NCBI GenBank assembly: GCA_030042765.1
Contig: JASHZA010000381.1
Span: forward strand, 1-14,218
DNA: 14,218 bases
From: Candidatus Binataceae bacterium
GTDB lineage: Bacteria; Desulfobacterota; Binatia; Binatales; Binataceae
Direction: 5' to 3'
The notes under the pieces are model-generated. The model saw nothing but the letters and a program-made list of their open reading frames with translations, was not told where the DNA came from and ran no database searches. Positions 1 to 7,947 of this stretch are shown here, in pieces. Position numbers and translations under genes: made by a program. How positions within the stretch are numbered: the first letter of the stretch is position 1; each line of letters opens with the position of its first letter.

Positions 1-142
1 GGGAAACCGAGGTCCTCGGGACAGGTGATAAGCGGCAAAAGTCATATCTAATCTCGATTCGCTGTTGGGCTAAATCACAACGCCCGCGACCATCTCCGGC
101 TCCTCCAGCCAGCGTGAAGGTAACAATAGGATGCGGCACACC

Positions 143-538
143 TTATTGCCGAAGAATCATTAAAAGTAGATCGACGATCCCAAGCGCCGAGATCAGCCCC
201 GCGACCAGGACCGCAAGCGAACGCGGCGTCCGAGGATATTCTGCTCGCAACATTCGCATATTCTGAAAGTACTCGAACGTTGCCAAGACCAGCGAGAAGA
301 GTCCTATGCTCACCAGCGCAATGGCGAACTGCCGTGGTCCGACAAGTCGGCTGCGCTCAACGCCGCGCGGTGCCTCAATCTGGAAGAATTTGTAGACGCT
401 GAACCCGAACGTAATCAGTGAAGTCGCCGTTCTTGTCCACGCCATCATGGTCCTTTCGTAGGCAGCGCATGTGCGTGCAAACGCGAGCTCCGTGGAACGG
501 TCGAATCGTGGCGTACCACCTGCGGCTAGATCTGCCAT
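143..538 (-). CDS. DUF202 family (YidH-like) inner-membrane protein
   Basis: A 131-residue protein with three predicted membrane segments at about residues 31-54, 70-91 and 107-129. The hallmark of the DUF202/YidH family is the ERTxxAWxRTxxxLITFGF signature, seen here at residues 28-46 (ERTMMAW, then RTATSLITFGF). The family sits in the inner membrane and its biochemical role is not established, so no reaction is assigned. The ATG at 538 is preceded by a close, weak GTGGA. DUF202 genes often come as adjacent pairs, but no second intact copy is visible. A small membrane-like open frame lies just upstream on the same strand (stop at 561). Length and signature match the family well, so the family call is firm and the function unknown. 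Confidence 0.85.
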   Translation of the reverse strand: MADLAAGGTPRFDRSTELAFARTCAAYERTMMAWTRTATSLITFGFSVYKFFQIEAPRGVERSRLVGPRQFAIALVSIGLFSLVLATFEYFQNMRMLRAEYPRTPRSLAVLVAGLISALGIVDLLLMILRQ

Positions 539-905
539 TCCACTGCCACTGATTTCTCGACTAAGCCCGACTCTGAGAACCGATCACTTCACTCGGTTGT
601 GATCGAAGCTCCGAGAGCAAAATCTGAGTGCTCACCAGCAGCATCCAGATCGGAAAGATGAGCGTGATCCATTTCCAATTCGCGATAATCAGCAGCAGCA
701 ACGCGCACCCGTAAGATTCTGTCTTGGTTATAGCTCCGTCCTTGTATCTTGCTCGGGTATCGACGGCGCGGAGACCGTGTCCGATTCAGAGCCTACATTT
801 TTGCGGGAGTTTCCTGCCACCACCAGTCCAATTCGCCGAACGAAAGAAAATGGTCAGCGCTTCGATCCAAGGGCGTCCCGCGCTCTGCAAGAAATTTGGT
901 TGCCG
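539..905. other. Intergenic region between DUF1254 gene and DUF202 gene
   Basis: This is 367 bases without a confident gene. It holds the TTG-start membrane-like open frame described separately at 561-701. No convincing hairpin with a T-run, sigma-70 promoter or tRNA was found. Plus-strand open frames here (for example 724-909 and 777-1178) look like non-coding sequence or shadows of the DUF1254 gene, with no ribosome binding site or recognisable domain. Confidence 0.5.
561..701 (-). CDS. Possible small or remnant membrane protein ORF without ATG start
   Basis: The minus-strand frame ending at the TAG at 561-563 stays open back to a TGA at about 786-788, but contains no ATG or GTG at its head. 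The only near-standard start is a TTG at 701, giving 46 residues. The translation is coherent for a membrane protein: a hydrophilic lead (YKDGAITKTESYG, upstream of the TTG), then LLLLIIANWKWITLIFPIWM, then a second hydrophobic stretch and a polar tail. It ends 22 bases before the DUF202 start. It could be a real small membrane protein with an unusual start, the decayed 3' end of a longer gene, or chance. I do not recognise a family. Confidence 0.25.
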   Translation of the reverse strand: MLLLIIANWKWITLIFPIWMLLVSTQILLSELRSQPSEVIGSQSRA

Positions 906-2384
906 CTAGTCGATTGCCCTAATTGCGGGAGGCTTCCAAGTGCCGTTAAGAATCGACGGCGCCTCTTGCTTGGGCCAATACAGTCGCAACATCGGATTGA
1001 AGTCCGCCTTGGGAGCAGGCAACCAGTTGGGTTTCTTAGCTTCCCCGGGGGAATCGGCCTGAAGATACAAATCCACCGACCCATCTGCGTTGGTGACAAA
1101 CCTGTCGCGCTGGCTGAGGGTGTAACGATTCAGCGAATTCGGGACGAAAAACCAGTGACTGTCATACATCGTCAGTGACCAGAAGCCATTCACTGGCGGC
1201 AACTGACCCTTATCGAAGTGCATCACATACTTCTTGGAAGCGCCGTCGTAACGTTTGCCATTCACGTCCACTTTCGAGGTCGGATAGATCGCGTCTTGGG
1301 GTCGATTTGCTCCCAGGCCGATCGCTGTGATCAGAGCGCGCTGAGTGTATGCGGTGCCGTAGTCTCCGGTCTTGGTTGTTAAGACCCAGCCGTTGACCGG
1401 CTTCATGTGTCTGACGTACTCGACAACTTTGACCGTCGCGAATTTGGGCACGGCTCTTACCAGTTCTTCGTCAAGCAGACCAAGCTTGCTTGGGTCGAAG
1501 TTCTGTCCGGGAACGAGACCAATTTTTGCCATCTTGGCGACCATCGGAGCGTCTGCCGCCGACGGCGGATTGTCCTTCATCAGCCGCGCGAGGTAGTTGA
1601 AGTAGGTGGCGGTATCCAATGAGTCGACCTGGTCGCGAACGGCCTTCTTCATATCGAGGCTAGCGTCCACTTCCGCAGGTGGCGATGTATACGGCTTGCC
1701 GTAGAAGCTCAAGGGCACAACTGAAAACTTGTCCTGCAGCTCGTGCACGGCCTGGTAATCCTCCAGCGTGCCGGTGCAATAGATGCGCCCTAGCATCCAG
1801 ACGATCGCGGTAGGTGACTTGAGTTCCTTCACTCCGTCAGGCAGTTTACCCGACCATCCGGGTCCGGTGATGGCGTACCGCTGGGCCCGCTCGCCGGTGG
1901 TGCGCGACCCCGGAACGGCGAACACGTCAGTCCATCCGTCGAGCATCGGCAGCAGAAAATATCGATTACCCATGTCTGGAACGCTCAGAACCCAAGGCTC
2001 CTTCGAGACGTCGAGCCACACGATCGTGTACAGGGTATCGGCGTTCGGCGCCGTGACGTTGTGATTGTCTACGGCGGGATAACTACGAAGCTTTATGAAC
2101 TGGCCCATCGGCGCATTTGTCGGACCGGCTTCAGCGACGTTGGTAAAGACCCTGCGGGTCATGTCCATGGTCACCAATGGGTAACCGTAGATATATGCTT
2201 CGGTTGCGATGTCGAGAGTGTCTTCCGCAAACGCTACCGGGCCAGCCGAAATCGCCAGGACAGAGGCCATCAGGGAGAAAATAAATAAAACCCGGCCGAA
2301 CCGGCTCACCACCGGGGTGCCAGAATCCATGTGATCCGCCCGCTTCCAGCGCATCGCGCAAATTGCATCCTTTGATCGGCTCAT
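906..2384 (-). CDS. Secreted DUF1254/DUF1214 domain protein
   Basis: A 492-residue protein with a long N-terminal region ending in a hydrophobic stretch (about residues 31-53) and a plausible signal-peptidase site after AFA (53/54). A DUF1254 domain follows at about 58-185: the YIYGYPLVTMDMTRRVF motif, the NADTLYTIVWLDVS strand, and a PDMGNRYFLLPMLDGWTDVF segment. A DUF1214 domain occupies the last 130 or so residues (GFWSLTMYDSHWFFVPNSLNRYTLSQRD). These two domains commonly occur together in exported bacterial proteins; no enzymatic activity is firmly known. The ATG at 2384 is supported by GGAG 8 bases upstream; an internal ATG at residue 19 would give a shorter signal peptide but lacks a good site. 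It follows the broken outer-membrane channel gene on the same strand, which suggests a shared envelope role. Confidence 0.9.
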   Translation of the reverse strand: MSRSKDAICAMRWKRADHMDSGTPVVSRFGRVLFIFSLMASVLAISAGPVAFAEDTLDIATEAYIYGYPLVTMDMTRRVFTNVAEAGPTNAPMGQFIKLRSYPAVDNHNVTAPNADTLYTIVWLDVSKEPWVLSVPDMGNRYFLLPMLDGWTDVFAVPGSRTTGERAQRYAITGPGWSGKLPDGVKELKSPTAIVWMLGRIYCTGTLEDYQAVHELQDKFSVVPLSFYGKPYTSPPAEVDASLDMKKAVRDQVDSLDTATYFNYLARLMKDNPPSAADAPMVAKMAKIGLVPGQNFDPSKLGLLDEELVRAVPKFATVKVVEYVRHMKPVNGWVLTTKTGDYGTAYTQRALITAIGLGANRPQDAIYPTSKVDVNGKRYDGASKKYVMHFDKGQLPPVNGFWSLTMYDSHWFFVPNSLNRYTLSQRDRFVTNADGSVDLYLQADSPGEAKKPNWLPAPKADFNPMLRLYWPKQEAPSILNGTWKPPAIRAID

Positions 2385-2596
2385 TGCTTTTTCTCCACGA
2401 CGCTTGCTTAACTAGCCACTTGTATCCAAGACCCGGCATGAAGCGAAAGTAAGACTTCGCTCCGAGCTTGGCCGTGCACGGCTCGAATCGAGTGAAACCG
2501 CCGAAAATTGGCAAGCACTAATCAACCATTGAAAATGCTTGGGTTATGCGCATGCACCATCGGAAATGACCCTTTCAATTTCTCGCACCACGCTTG

Positions 2597-3735
2597 TCAA
2601 CTCCAGGGGTTGCCGGCAAGAGTGACGCTGAACATCAGTTGACGGCCAGACGGTGTTTCGCCGGTGCCGAACTCTTCGTAGTAGCGCAAATCGAAAAGAC
2701 CGTACTTGGTTTAGTAGCTGAAGAGCAAAGCCCGCGGCATAGACCTGCATGTTAGTCTCCTCCAGCCGATGAATTACCGTACTTTCTTCGGGTGTTGTCG
2801 CGCTCACGCTGACCTGATTGTCAGTGGTTTGCCATTGCGCATATCCCACAGCTCCCAACGTAACTTCTTTGAAGATGTTGCTTGGAAGTTTCAGAGTTTT
2901 GCCTGCGCCCCACTCAAACGGAACCTCGTCACCGAGGGTATACGGGCGGCCATTCTGCGAGGCATAGAGCTCGTAATGGGTGTACATTGAGAGTGACCAC
3001 GTACGCTCCGGATCGGCGTAAAGGATACCACCAAGACCTAGTAAACCCGCCCAGTTGCCACTGCCCACATTTACCTTCGCATCGGCGTTGTACGGACCCG
3101 TCGGCGCGAAGAAGCTGCCCGAGACGATTGTGTCGAGCTGCTTAAAATGCCAGCCGAGATCGATCGGTTCGAAGTAGATGTCGGCAATACTACCCTTCGT
3201 CAAGCCGCCAGAGCTCGATGTGGTAGGCCCGAGGAGAGTTTGCGAGGTTCTGAAGCCACGGGAGCAGGAGCACCGGTTGGATCGATGCCGCGCCGCTAGT
3301 ACCGGCGATCGCAAACGGGACATCTATCAGCGCACCGTAGGTGGCGTCAATGAAAGGAATCTTGAACGGCGTCACCAGCCAGAAAATATTCTGATCAACA
3401 AATAGATCGAGGCTCCCGCTTGCACCGAAGTGTGCGCCCAGGCAGAGCCTCCCGGTCGGACCACATCTCACCGGACCGGTTTCGATAAATCCATCATCCG
3501 AGGCCGTATAATAGGACCAGAGGTTTTGATAAAGAACGCCCTCCGGTGGCTGCTGTGCGCCTAACATGCCTACGGTCCCAAGAAGGTAGTCGCCGTGCTG
3601 AGCGCGCGCGGGTGTCGAGAAGAGGGGCAGGACTGAAAGACATAGAAATGTTAGTGAAATGACGCGACATGCGGTGTGGTTCCTTCTTTGCACGCAGCCG
3701 GCATTTCCTCTCAGCTGCTCACAGAGTTCATACAT
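2597..3735 (-). pseudogene. SphA/MetA-type outer-membrane channel gene, interrupted by two frameshifts
   Basis: Three frames join into one protein of about 378 residues. The first (3735 down to about 3240) has a signal peptide ending STPARA-Q and a DLFVDQNIFWLVTPFKIPF segment. The second (about 3230 down to 2712) carries SIADIYFEPIDLGWHFKQ, FFAPTGPY and WSLSMYTHYE. The third (2712 down to 2597) reads KYGLFDLRYYEEFGTGE and ends NPWS then TGA. This matches the SphA / 'MetA-pathway of phenol degradation' beta-barrel family (PF13557), channels linked to uptake of aromatic or hydrophobic substrates. Both breaks fit a one-base insertion. The second is repaired by dropping one A from the AAA at 2710-2712 (LLTKY instead of LLNQV). 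Sequencing error or recent decay are both possible. The start at 3735 has AAAGAG about 10 bases upstream. Confidence 0.8.
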
Positions 3736-3885
3736 GACGTCATCTCTTTAAATTTCTGTCGACGATTAGTCCGGGGTTTATGGCGCCCGCAGCGGCAATA
3801 TGCAAACTCGTCGCTAAACGTTCCAAAACCTTCGGCCAGTTTCTTTGTGTCCTTCGGTGTCTACTTCGGGATACCGGTGTGAAAA

Positions 3886-4434
3886 TCAGGTCTTTGTGTC
3901 CACTGGTCGTTGGAAAAGCAGCCTAGACAGCGACCCTTCCCCCATTGCGTGGTCGATCTCCTGAAGAGTCAGGTAAGTACCCACGACGAGACTGATCAAT
4001 AGCACTAGTCCGAGAAAGCGGTGGCCGTTGCTATTAGCGATCATGAAATCGATGGCTGCACCGAGGCTTCCTTCCTTGCGGTAGGTCTCGAACATTCGTT
4101 CTCCTATCCCCAACAGAATCACGACCAATGCATAGATGAGGGTCTTGCTTGCGATCACCACGATCCGCCGATGAGTCTCGAACCTGTATCCCGATTGAGC
4201 CCAGTCCAAAAGCGGGACCACTTTGCCCAAGATTAAAGCCGCGACTGCGGCTTTAGCGAAGGCCGAATATTCGATGGAGTACTGTGCCACGAACAGCTTG
4301 AACAGTAAGAAAAGGAGTCCGAACGCACTGAAGAAGAATAGGACCTTGGGAGCCAGATCGCGGAACAGCTCCGCCACCAACCTTCCCGCCGCGGCCGGCA
4401 CGCTTCTCAGAAGGTTTTGCTGGGGCAGATTCAT
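3886..4434 (-). CDS. Conserved-looking four-helix membrane protein, function unknown
   Basis: A 182-residue integral membrane protein with predicted helices at about residues 31-49, 58-76, 91-111 and 139-156. Short charged loops include DWAQSGYRFETHRR (77-90) and GERMFETYRKEGSLG (111-125). The C-terminal tail ends QEIDHAMGEGSLSRLLFQRP, a soluble acidic and basic segment. I recognise no named domain and no catalytic motif. The start lies only 9 bases after the stop of the CMD-like gene, so the two are almost certainly co-transcribed and perhaps translationally coupled, because the local ribosome binding site is weak. Context places it with a beta-keto acid cleavage enzyme and an outer-membrane channel. 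A role as a small transporter or membrane anchor for the pathway is possible, but this is inference from position only. Confidence 0.75.
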   Translation of the reverse strand: MNLPQQNLLRSVPAAAGRLVAELFRDLAPKVLFFFSAFGLLFLLFKLFVAQYSIEYSAFAKAAVAALILGKVVPLLDWAQSGYRFETHRRIVVIASKTLIYALVVILLGIGERMFETYRKEGSLGAAIDFMIANSNGHRFLGLVLLISLVVGTYLTLQEIDHAMGEGSLSRLLFQRPVDTKT

Positions 4435-4443
4435 AAGCGCAGG

Positions 4444-5202
4444 CTAATTGCTCTCCGTCGACCGCGAATCGTCGCTCTTAACCGATAGGTCTGCTAGTTC
4501 TTCGGCCAGAATCGGCACGCCAAGATTGCACGCCTGCACGCCCTGGACGACACACAGTTTGAGCACTTCCATGATCTCTTCCACTATTGCCCCGGCCTGC
4601 AGGGCGTTATGGATGTGCCGCCGAGTGCCGGGCGCGTACATGTGCGTGTAGGACGCGTCAAAGGCGATGCTCAGCAATTCGGTTTCCTTAGCCGACATTA
4701 TGCCGCTGCCGTAGATCCCCGCGCCGGTTGCCATGAATTCGTCAGTCCAGATCGGGTCGAGTTGATAAAACGGATCCCACGCCGCATTCCACTGCCCGAT
4801 CGCCTTCATCTTGTCGCATGCTGGAGTTGCAGCGCCGGCTTTGGGCGCCGGTTGCTTCCCTGCCGCTTTCGCTTCCTCGAGCAGAATTGGCGCACCGAGG
4901 CTGCATGAATGGATGGACATCACTGATGCGCACTTGAGAACAAACAAAATTTCCTCACGGCTCGCCCCCGCATCGAGCGCGGCGCGGATGTGTCGGCGCG
5001 TACCTTCCGGGTTGAGGTTGGTGCAGGCGGCATTCAACCCGACGCCGACGAGCTCGACGAACTTGCGTGGCAAGACACCTGACGTCCATGGGTTAGTCGT
5101 CATCCTTGCGCAGATCTCGGCCCATCCGGGATCCCACTTTCGAAGTTGCTCGAAAGCACTGTCCCACGGCCCGGTTGGGGCTGGTCGATCTGAACTAGCC
5201 AT
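4444..5202 (-). CDS. Duplicated carboxymuconolactone decarboxylase (CMD)-like protein
   Basis: A 252-residue cytoplasmic protein made of two CMD/AhpD-type domains in tandem, about residues 20-112 and 138-236, joined by an Ala/Lys/Pro linker (111-128). Each has the family's helical pattern: a core reading GTRRHIRAALDAGASREEI (67-85) in the first and GTRRHIHNALQAGAIVEEI (192-210) in the second, followed by conserved LGAPIL or LGVPIL ends. The AhpD peroxidase CxxCxxxH motif is missing from both: the equivalent region has a single Cys60 in the first (NAACTNLNPEGTRRH) and none in the second (FDASYTHMYAPGTRRH). It therefore resembles the decarboxylase branch more than the disulfide-reductase branch. 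The ATG at 5202 has AGGGGGAA about 5 bases upstream. It sits 81 bases after the BKACE gene, fitting a shared pathway. The exact reaction is unknown. Confidence 0.82.
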   Translation of the reverse strand: MASSDRPAPTGPWDSAFEQLRKWDPGWAEICARMTTNPWTSGVLPRKFVELVGVGLNAACTNLNPEGTRRHIRAALDAGASREEILFVLKCASVMSIHSCSLGAPILLEEAKAAGKQPAPKAGAATPACDKMKAIGQWNAAWDPFYQLDPIWTDEFMATGAGIYGSGIMSAKETELLSIAFDASYTHMYAPGTRRHIHNALQAGAIVEEIMEVLKLCVVQGVQACNLGVPILAEELADLSVKSDDSRSTESN

Positions 5203-5283
5203 GTAATTCCCCCTGCCGAGTCCAGCTCCCGTCTCGGAAGCTAAACTCGGTCACAAACTGTGTGGTCCCAGCGCCCGTCGCAG

Positions 5284-6390
5284 TTACAGGATGCTCGTTG
5301 GATTCGAGGGCGCTGTCGCCTTGGGCAGGCGTCCGTCGGTGTCGTAGGTCAGGAACCCCTTCTGGCCTTCGGCGCGATTCGGCGGCAGCCCCAGCTTGAA
5401 GAGTGTGTCTTGGACGCTGTCGTACCAGACGCCTATCTTCATGATGTCGCGGGCTTCGTCAGCCGTCGCCACCTTGCGCCCGAAGTGCTCGGCCGTCTTG
5501 ACCGCCCACTCGACCTGTTTCACCGACTCCCAGCGCTGTTTATTCATGTCCCAGAGGTTGTCCTCGTTACCGACACGCACGTGAGCGCCAAGAATGGTCG
5601 CCAAGGTCTGTATCGCGATGTTGCCGCGCATACTGCTCCAGAACGTCACGCTGCTCGACCCGTGCGGCGTGCGGCGAAGCATCTCCATCCAATCGAAGGG
5701 ATTACGGCCCATGGAGCCACCTCCGTAGCCGCACAGCGCCACATTCAGGGGTCCCATGTACACGCCAGTGCGGATCAGCCGCTCAATGATCTCGAGTTGG
5801 TGGACGTGGCCGGGCACGAAGTAGGGCTGTATACCGTTCTTGCGCAGCCGCTTGAGGTGTTCGATGTAGAATGCTGGCGTCGAATCCACCACCATGCCGC
5901 TCCAGGCGGCCTGCACCTTCGGATCGTTAAGGTGCGTCCCCGTCACATCGCCCGGCACGAAGGCCATCGTGACGTCCCAGAGCGTCGTGCCGGTGGTTAC
6001 GGTGACGCAGTCTGGTTTCGGATTCAGCTCGGTGAGCATATGGCGGGTGTCGTAATCGAGCCACTTGGCCTTAGCTTCGTCCGTATGGGGAGCAAAGGAG
6101 ATTGAACCGCCAACCTGGAGGATCATCTTGGGCACGGCGTGTCTCAGCCGCCCAATAAAGTAGTTGTATTCGTCAAAATTTGTTGAGCCCTGACCGGTCT
6201 TCGGATCGCGCACGTGGACGTGCAACATCGTGGCGCCGGCGTTGTAACAATCGACCGCGCGCTGAACCTGCTCGTCCCAGCTAAGCGGGATGTCGCAGTC
6301 TCCGGGCAACCACTCGGGGCCGAATGGGGCCGCCGTGATGATCAGCGGCTGCATGTTCTCCGGGAACAATGAATCGTCGGTGAAATACAT
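5284..6390 (-). CDS. Beta-keto acid cleavage enzyme (BKACE, DUF849 / Kce-like)
   Basis: A 368-residue TIM-barrel enzyme of the 3-keto-5-aminohexanoate cleavage enzyme family (PF05853). These enzymes use zinc to transfer the acetyl part of a beta-keto acid to or from acetyl-CoA, giving acetoacetate and an acyl-CoA. Zinc ligands are visible as His57 and His59 (MLHVHVRDP) and Glu276 in HVRVGNEDN; Arg272 and Asp277 match the substrate and catalytic residues of Kce. Glu26 in AAPFGPEW falls at Kce Glu14 when numbering starts at Met13, and TTGTT (132-136) matches the substrate threonine loop. The ISTGG loop of Kce reads QVGGS here, a possible specificity change. The protein is about 35 residues longer between the HVH motif and the GNEDN motif than Kce (Kce compared from memory). 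AAAGGA lies about 9 bases before the ATG at 6390; Met13 is a possible alternative start. Confidence 0.92.
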   Translation of the reverse strand: MYFTDDSLFPENMQPLIITAAPFGPEWLPGDCDIPLSWDEQVQRAVDCYNAGATMLHVHVRDPKTGQGSTNFDEYNYFIGRLRHAVPKMILQVGGSISFAPHTDEAKAKWLDYDTRHMLTELNPKPDCVTVTTGTTLWDVTMAFVPGDVTGTHLNDPKVQAAWSGMVVDSTPAFYIEHLKRLRKNGIQPYFVPGHVHQLEIIERLIRTGVYMGPLNVALCGYGGGSMGRNPFDWMEMLRRTPHGSSSVTFWSSMRGNIAIQTLATILGAHVRVGNEDNLWDMNKQRWESVKQVEWAVKTAEHFGRKVATADEARDIMKIGVWYDSVQDTLFKLGLPPNRAEGQKGFLTYDTDGRLPKATAPSNPTSIL

Positions 6391-6451
6391 AAAGACAATC
6401 CTTTCATCGTTATTCTCGATCGAAACTAGTGTCGGAGCACTTCCCTACGGC

Positions 6452-6471
6452 AAAAAGGACTCGCCCTTTTT
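6452..6471 (-). terminator. Weak symmetrical hairpin, candidate terminator
   Basis: AAAAAGG, a six-base loop, then CCTTTTT form a perfect 7-bp stem followed by a T-run on either strand. It lies about 90 bases past the stop of the lipoprotein gene and about 60 bases before the BKACE start, where a terminator separating two minus-strand units would be expected. The stem has only two G-C pairs, so it is weak. Confidence 0.3.
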
Positions 6472-6562
6472 TCTTCGAGCCGCAAAACGCCAGGCATAAA
6501 CTACCCCACCAGCCGGTCTTCGTAATCGGCAGCGCTCTTCGTTCCCTCAGGAAGCAATAGAC

Positions 6563-7294
6563 TCAAGAGGCAGCCGGGGCTCGGCCCTGCAGTTCGACCA
6601 GACGGGTGGTTATCCTCTGCGCCCAGTAGTCAATTGCGTTTTCGGCGTCCCCCCATTGGAACGACGCGGCGCCCTTGATTCCCATCCCGCCTGCTCGCTG
6701 ATCGACTGCTTCGGCCAGCAGTTCGCCCGTCGTGGATTCTGTGGCCTTCATCTCAGCCTCGGCTGAGCCGACAAACGCATAGCTGCCGGTTGCGAGTGAC
6801 TGAATCCCATTAAGCACGCGCGCCTGCGGAACGATCACCGAGATGCTGCGCAAGCCGGGAGTTACCGTGGTGGCGTCCATCAGGGCTACGCGCAGGGTGA
6901 GAACATCCGGACCCGGTTGATCGACAAGCGTGAAGCTCTTCGCAAGATCCTCCCGCAGTTTGTTGTATGCATACCCTGTCAACATCTGCTGGTCAGAGGT
7001 CGAGACTTTCGAATCTTCAGCTGCCCAGAACTCGACCGGCATCAGCTGGATCTTCGTGTACTTGGCCCATTGCGCATCCGGGTTGATGTAAACCAGCGCT
7101 GCCCCGCCCTCGGGTCCGGGTTGCAGCTTGGACGCATCGGGTCCCATAAAACTCGTTACCGCCGGCGGCAGGGCGCCTCCAGACTCTAGTGCCTTGGCGG
7201 CTTCGGGCTTGCTCTCGACGGTCGTCGAGCACGCTGAGATGGCAAAGCACAGCATCGCTGCAACAGTGGAAGCTACAAGCAATGGTCGTTTCAT
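6563..7294 (-). CDS. DUF3313-like outer-membrane lipoprotein
   Basis: A 243-residue protein starting at the ATG at 7294, chosen because it puts a classical lipoprotein signal at the very N-terminus: MKRPLL, a hydrophobic core, then the lipobox ISA-Cys22. Longer in-frame starts up to 7357 would add about 21 hydrophilic residues and spoil the signal. The mature part has YINPDAQWAKYTKIQLMPVE, then KLREDLAKSFTLVDQPGPDVLTLRVALMDA, and near the end AIDYWAQRITTRLVEL. This order resembles the DUF3313 lipoprotein family (YxAYxKVxVxPVxFW-like strand, later long helices). The role of the family is unknown. The gap of over 200 bases upstream suggests it may have its own promoter, although it follows five other exported-protein genes on the same strand. 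Confidence 0.78.
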   Translation of the reverse strand: MKRPLLVASTVAAMLCFAISACSTTVESKPEAAKALESGGALPPAVTSFMGPDASKLQPGPEGGAALVYINPDAQWAKYTKIQLMPVEFWAAEDSKVSTSDQQMLTGYAYNKLREDLAKSFTLVDQPGPDVLTLRVALMDATTVTPGLRSISVIVPQARVLNGIQSLATGSYAFVGSAEAEMKATESTTGELLAEAVDQRAGGMGIKGAASFQWGDAENAIDYWAQRITTRLVELQGRAPAAS

Positions 7295-7507
7295 TCTTAA
7301 AACTGATTCCCTATCTTCGTTAATGCGATTCATTTCCATTGGCATCACTCGTTGCATCCCTGGCTCGGCGGCAGCCTCGCTCCCTGAGGAGAAAAGAACC
7401 GACGCGGGTCCCTATGGCTGCGTTTGTCACCTTCGTCCCGGCAAAAAAAGCTACCTTGCGACCCGCTAAACGTGCACTCGTCCTAAGCGATTGCAGCGCG
7501 CGGATGG

Positions 7508-7807
7508 CTACGGAATCAGTCCGCACTCAAACAATTTGTTCGCGATCGGAGCCGCCACACGGTTGATAAATTCCTGGCGCATCTGCGGGTTCTCGTGCAG
7601 AATTTGAATCGCGTGCTGCTCCTCCGGGCCGTGTGGCTGATTCCGCTGCACTGCGATTTGTTGACAAGATGATTGCTGATACTTTTGGACTACCCGATTG
7701 GCCACCATATCCAGGACCGGGAACTGCCCGCCCTGCGCGTATGCGACCGAGCCACCATATAATCCCGCCAAGGTAGCCGCGAGCAAGACCAGACTTCGTT
7801 TAGGCAT
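7508..7807 (-). CDS. Small periplasmic two-cysteine protein, unknown
   Basis: A 99-residue protein with a clear signal peptide (hydrophobic core at about 5-20) and a cleavage site after AYA at residue 24. The mature protein of about 75 residues has just two cysteines, Cys48 in QQSSCQQI and Cys95 in FECGLIP near the C-terminus, which could form a disulfide in the periplasm. The middle is helical and polar (GPEEQHAIQILHENPQMRQEF). The ATG at 7807 follows a very strong GGAGGA 7 bases upstream, so expression seems likely. I do not recognise a named domain. It lies between the YKPPSS-repeat protein gene and the lipoprotein gene, both exported, on the same strand. Confidence 0.75.
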   Translation of the reverse strand: MPKRSLVLLAATLAGLYGGSVAYAQGGQFPVLDMVANRVVQKYQQSSCQQIAVQRNQPHGPEEQHAIQILHENPQMRQEFINRVAAPIANKLFECGLIP

Positions 7808-7947
7808 AACGTATCCTCCGCTGTCGAAGTTAAGGTTGACGATTCCAATCGTGCACTCTCCGTGGCGTCGTGAGAGTTACGTCCGAAGCGGCTAGCTCAA
7901 GCGGCCTCCTTGCTACGCCAAGCCCATTCCACGAACGGAATTGGCAA

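Noticed and set aside
120..152. Imperfect inverted repeat (ggtaacaatagg / ccttattgcc) past the DUF202 stop
   Set aside because: The stem has a bulge, is AT-rich and is not followed by a T-run, so it is not called a terminator.
2471..2482. Perfect 12-bp palindrome GCCGTGCACGGC upstream of the DUF1254 gene
   Set aside because: It lies in an intergenic region about 90 bases from the start and could be an operator, but there is no second copy or flanking promoter to support it.
5260..6105. A 281-codon plus-strand open frame antisense to the BKACE gene
   Set aside because: BKACE on the other strand carries full family motifs and a ribosome binding site. The antisense frame is His/Arg/Val-rich without a domain and is a GC-driven shadow.
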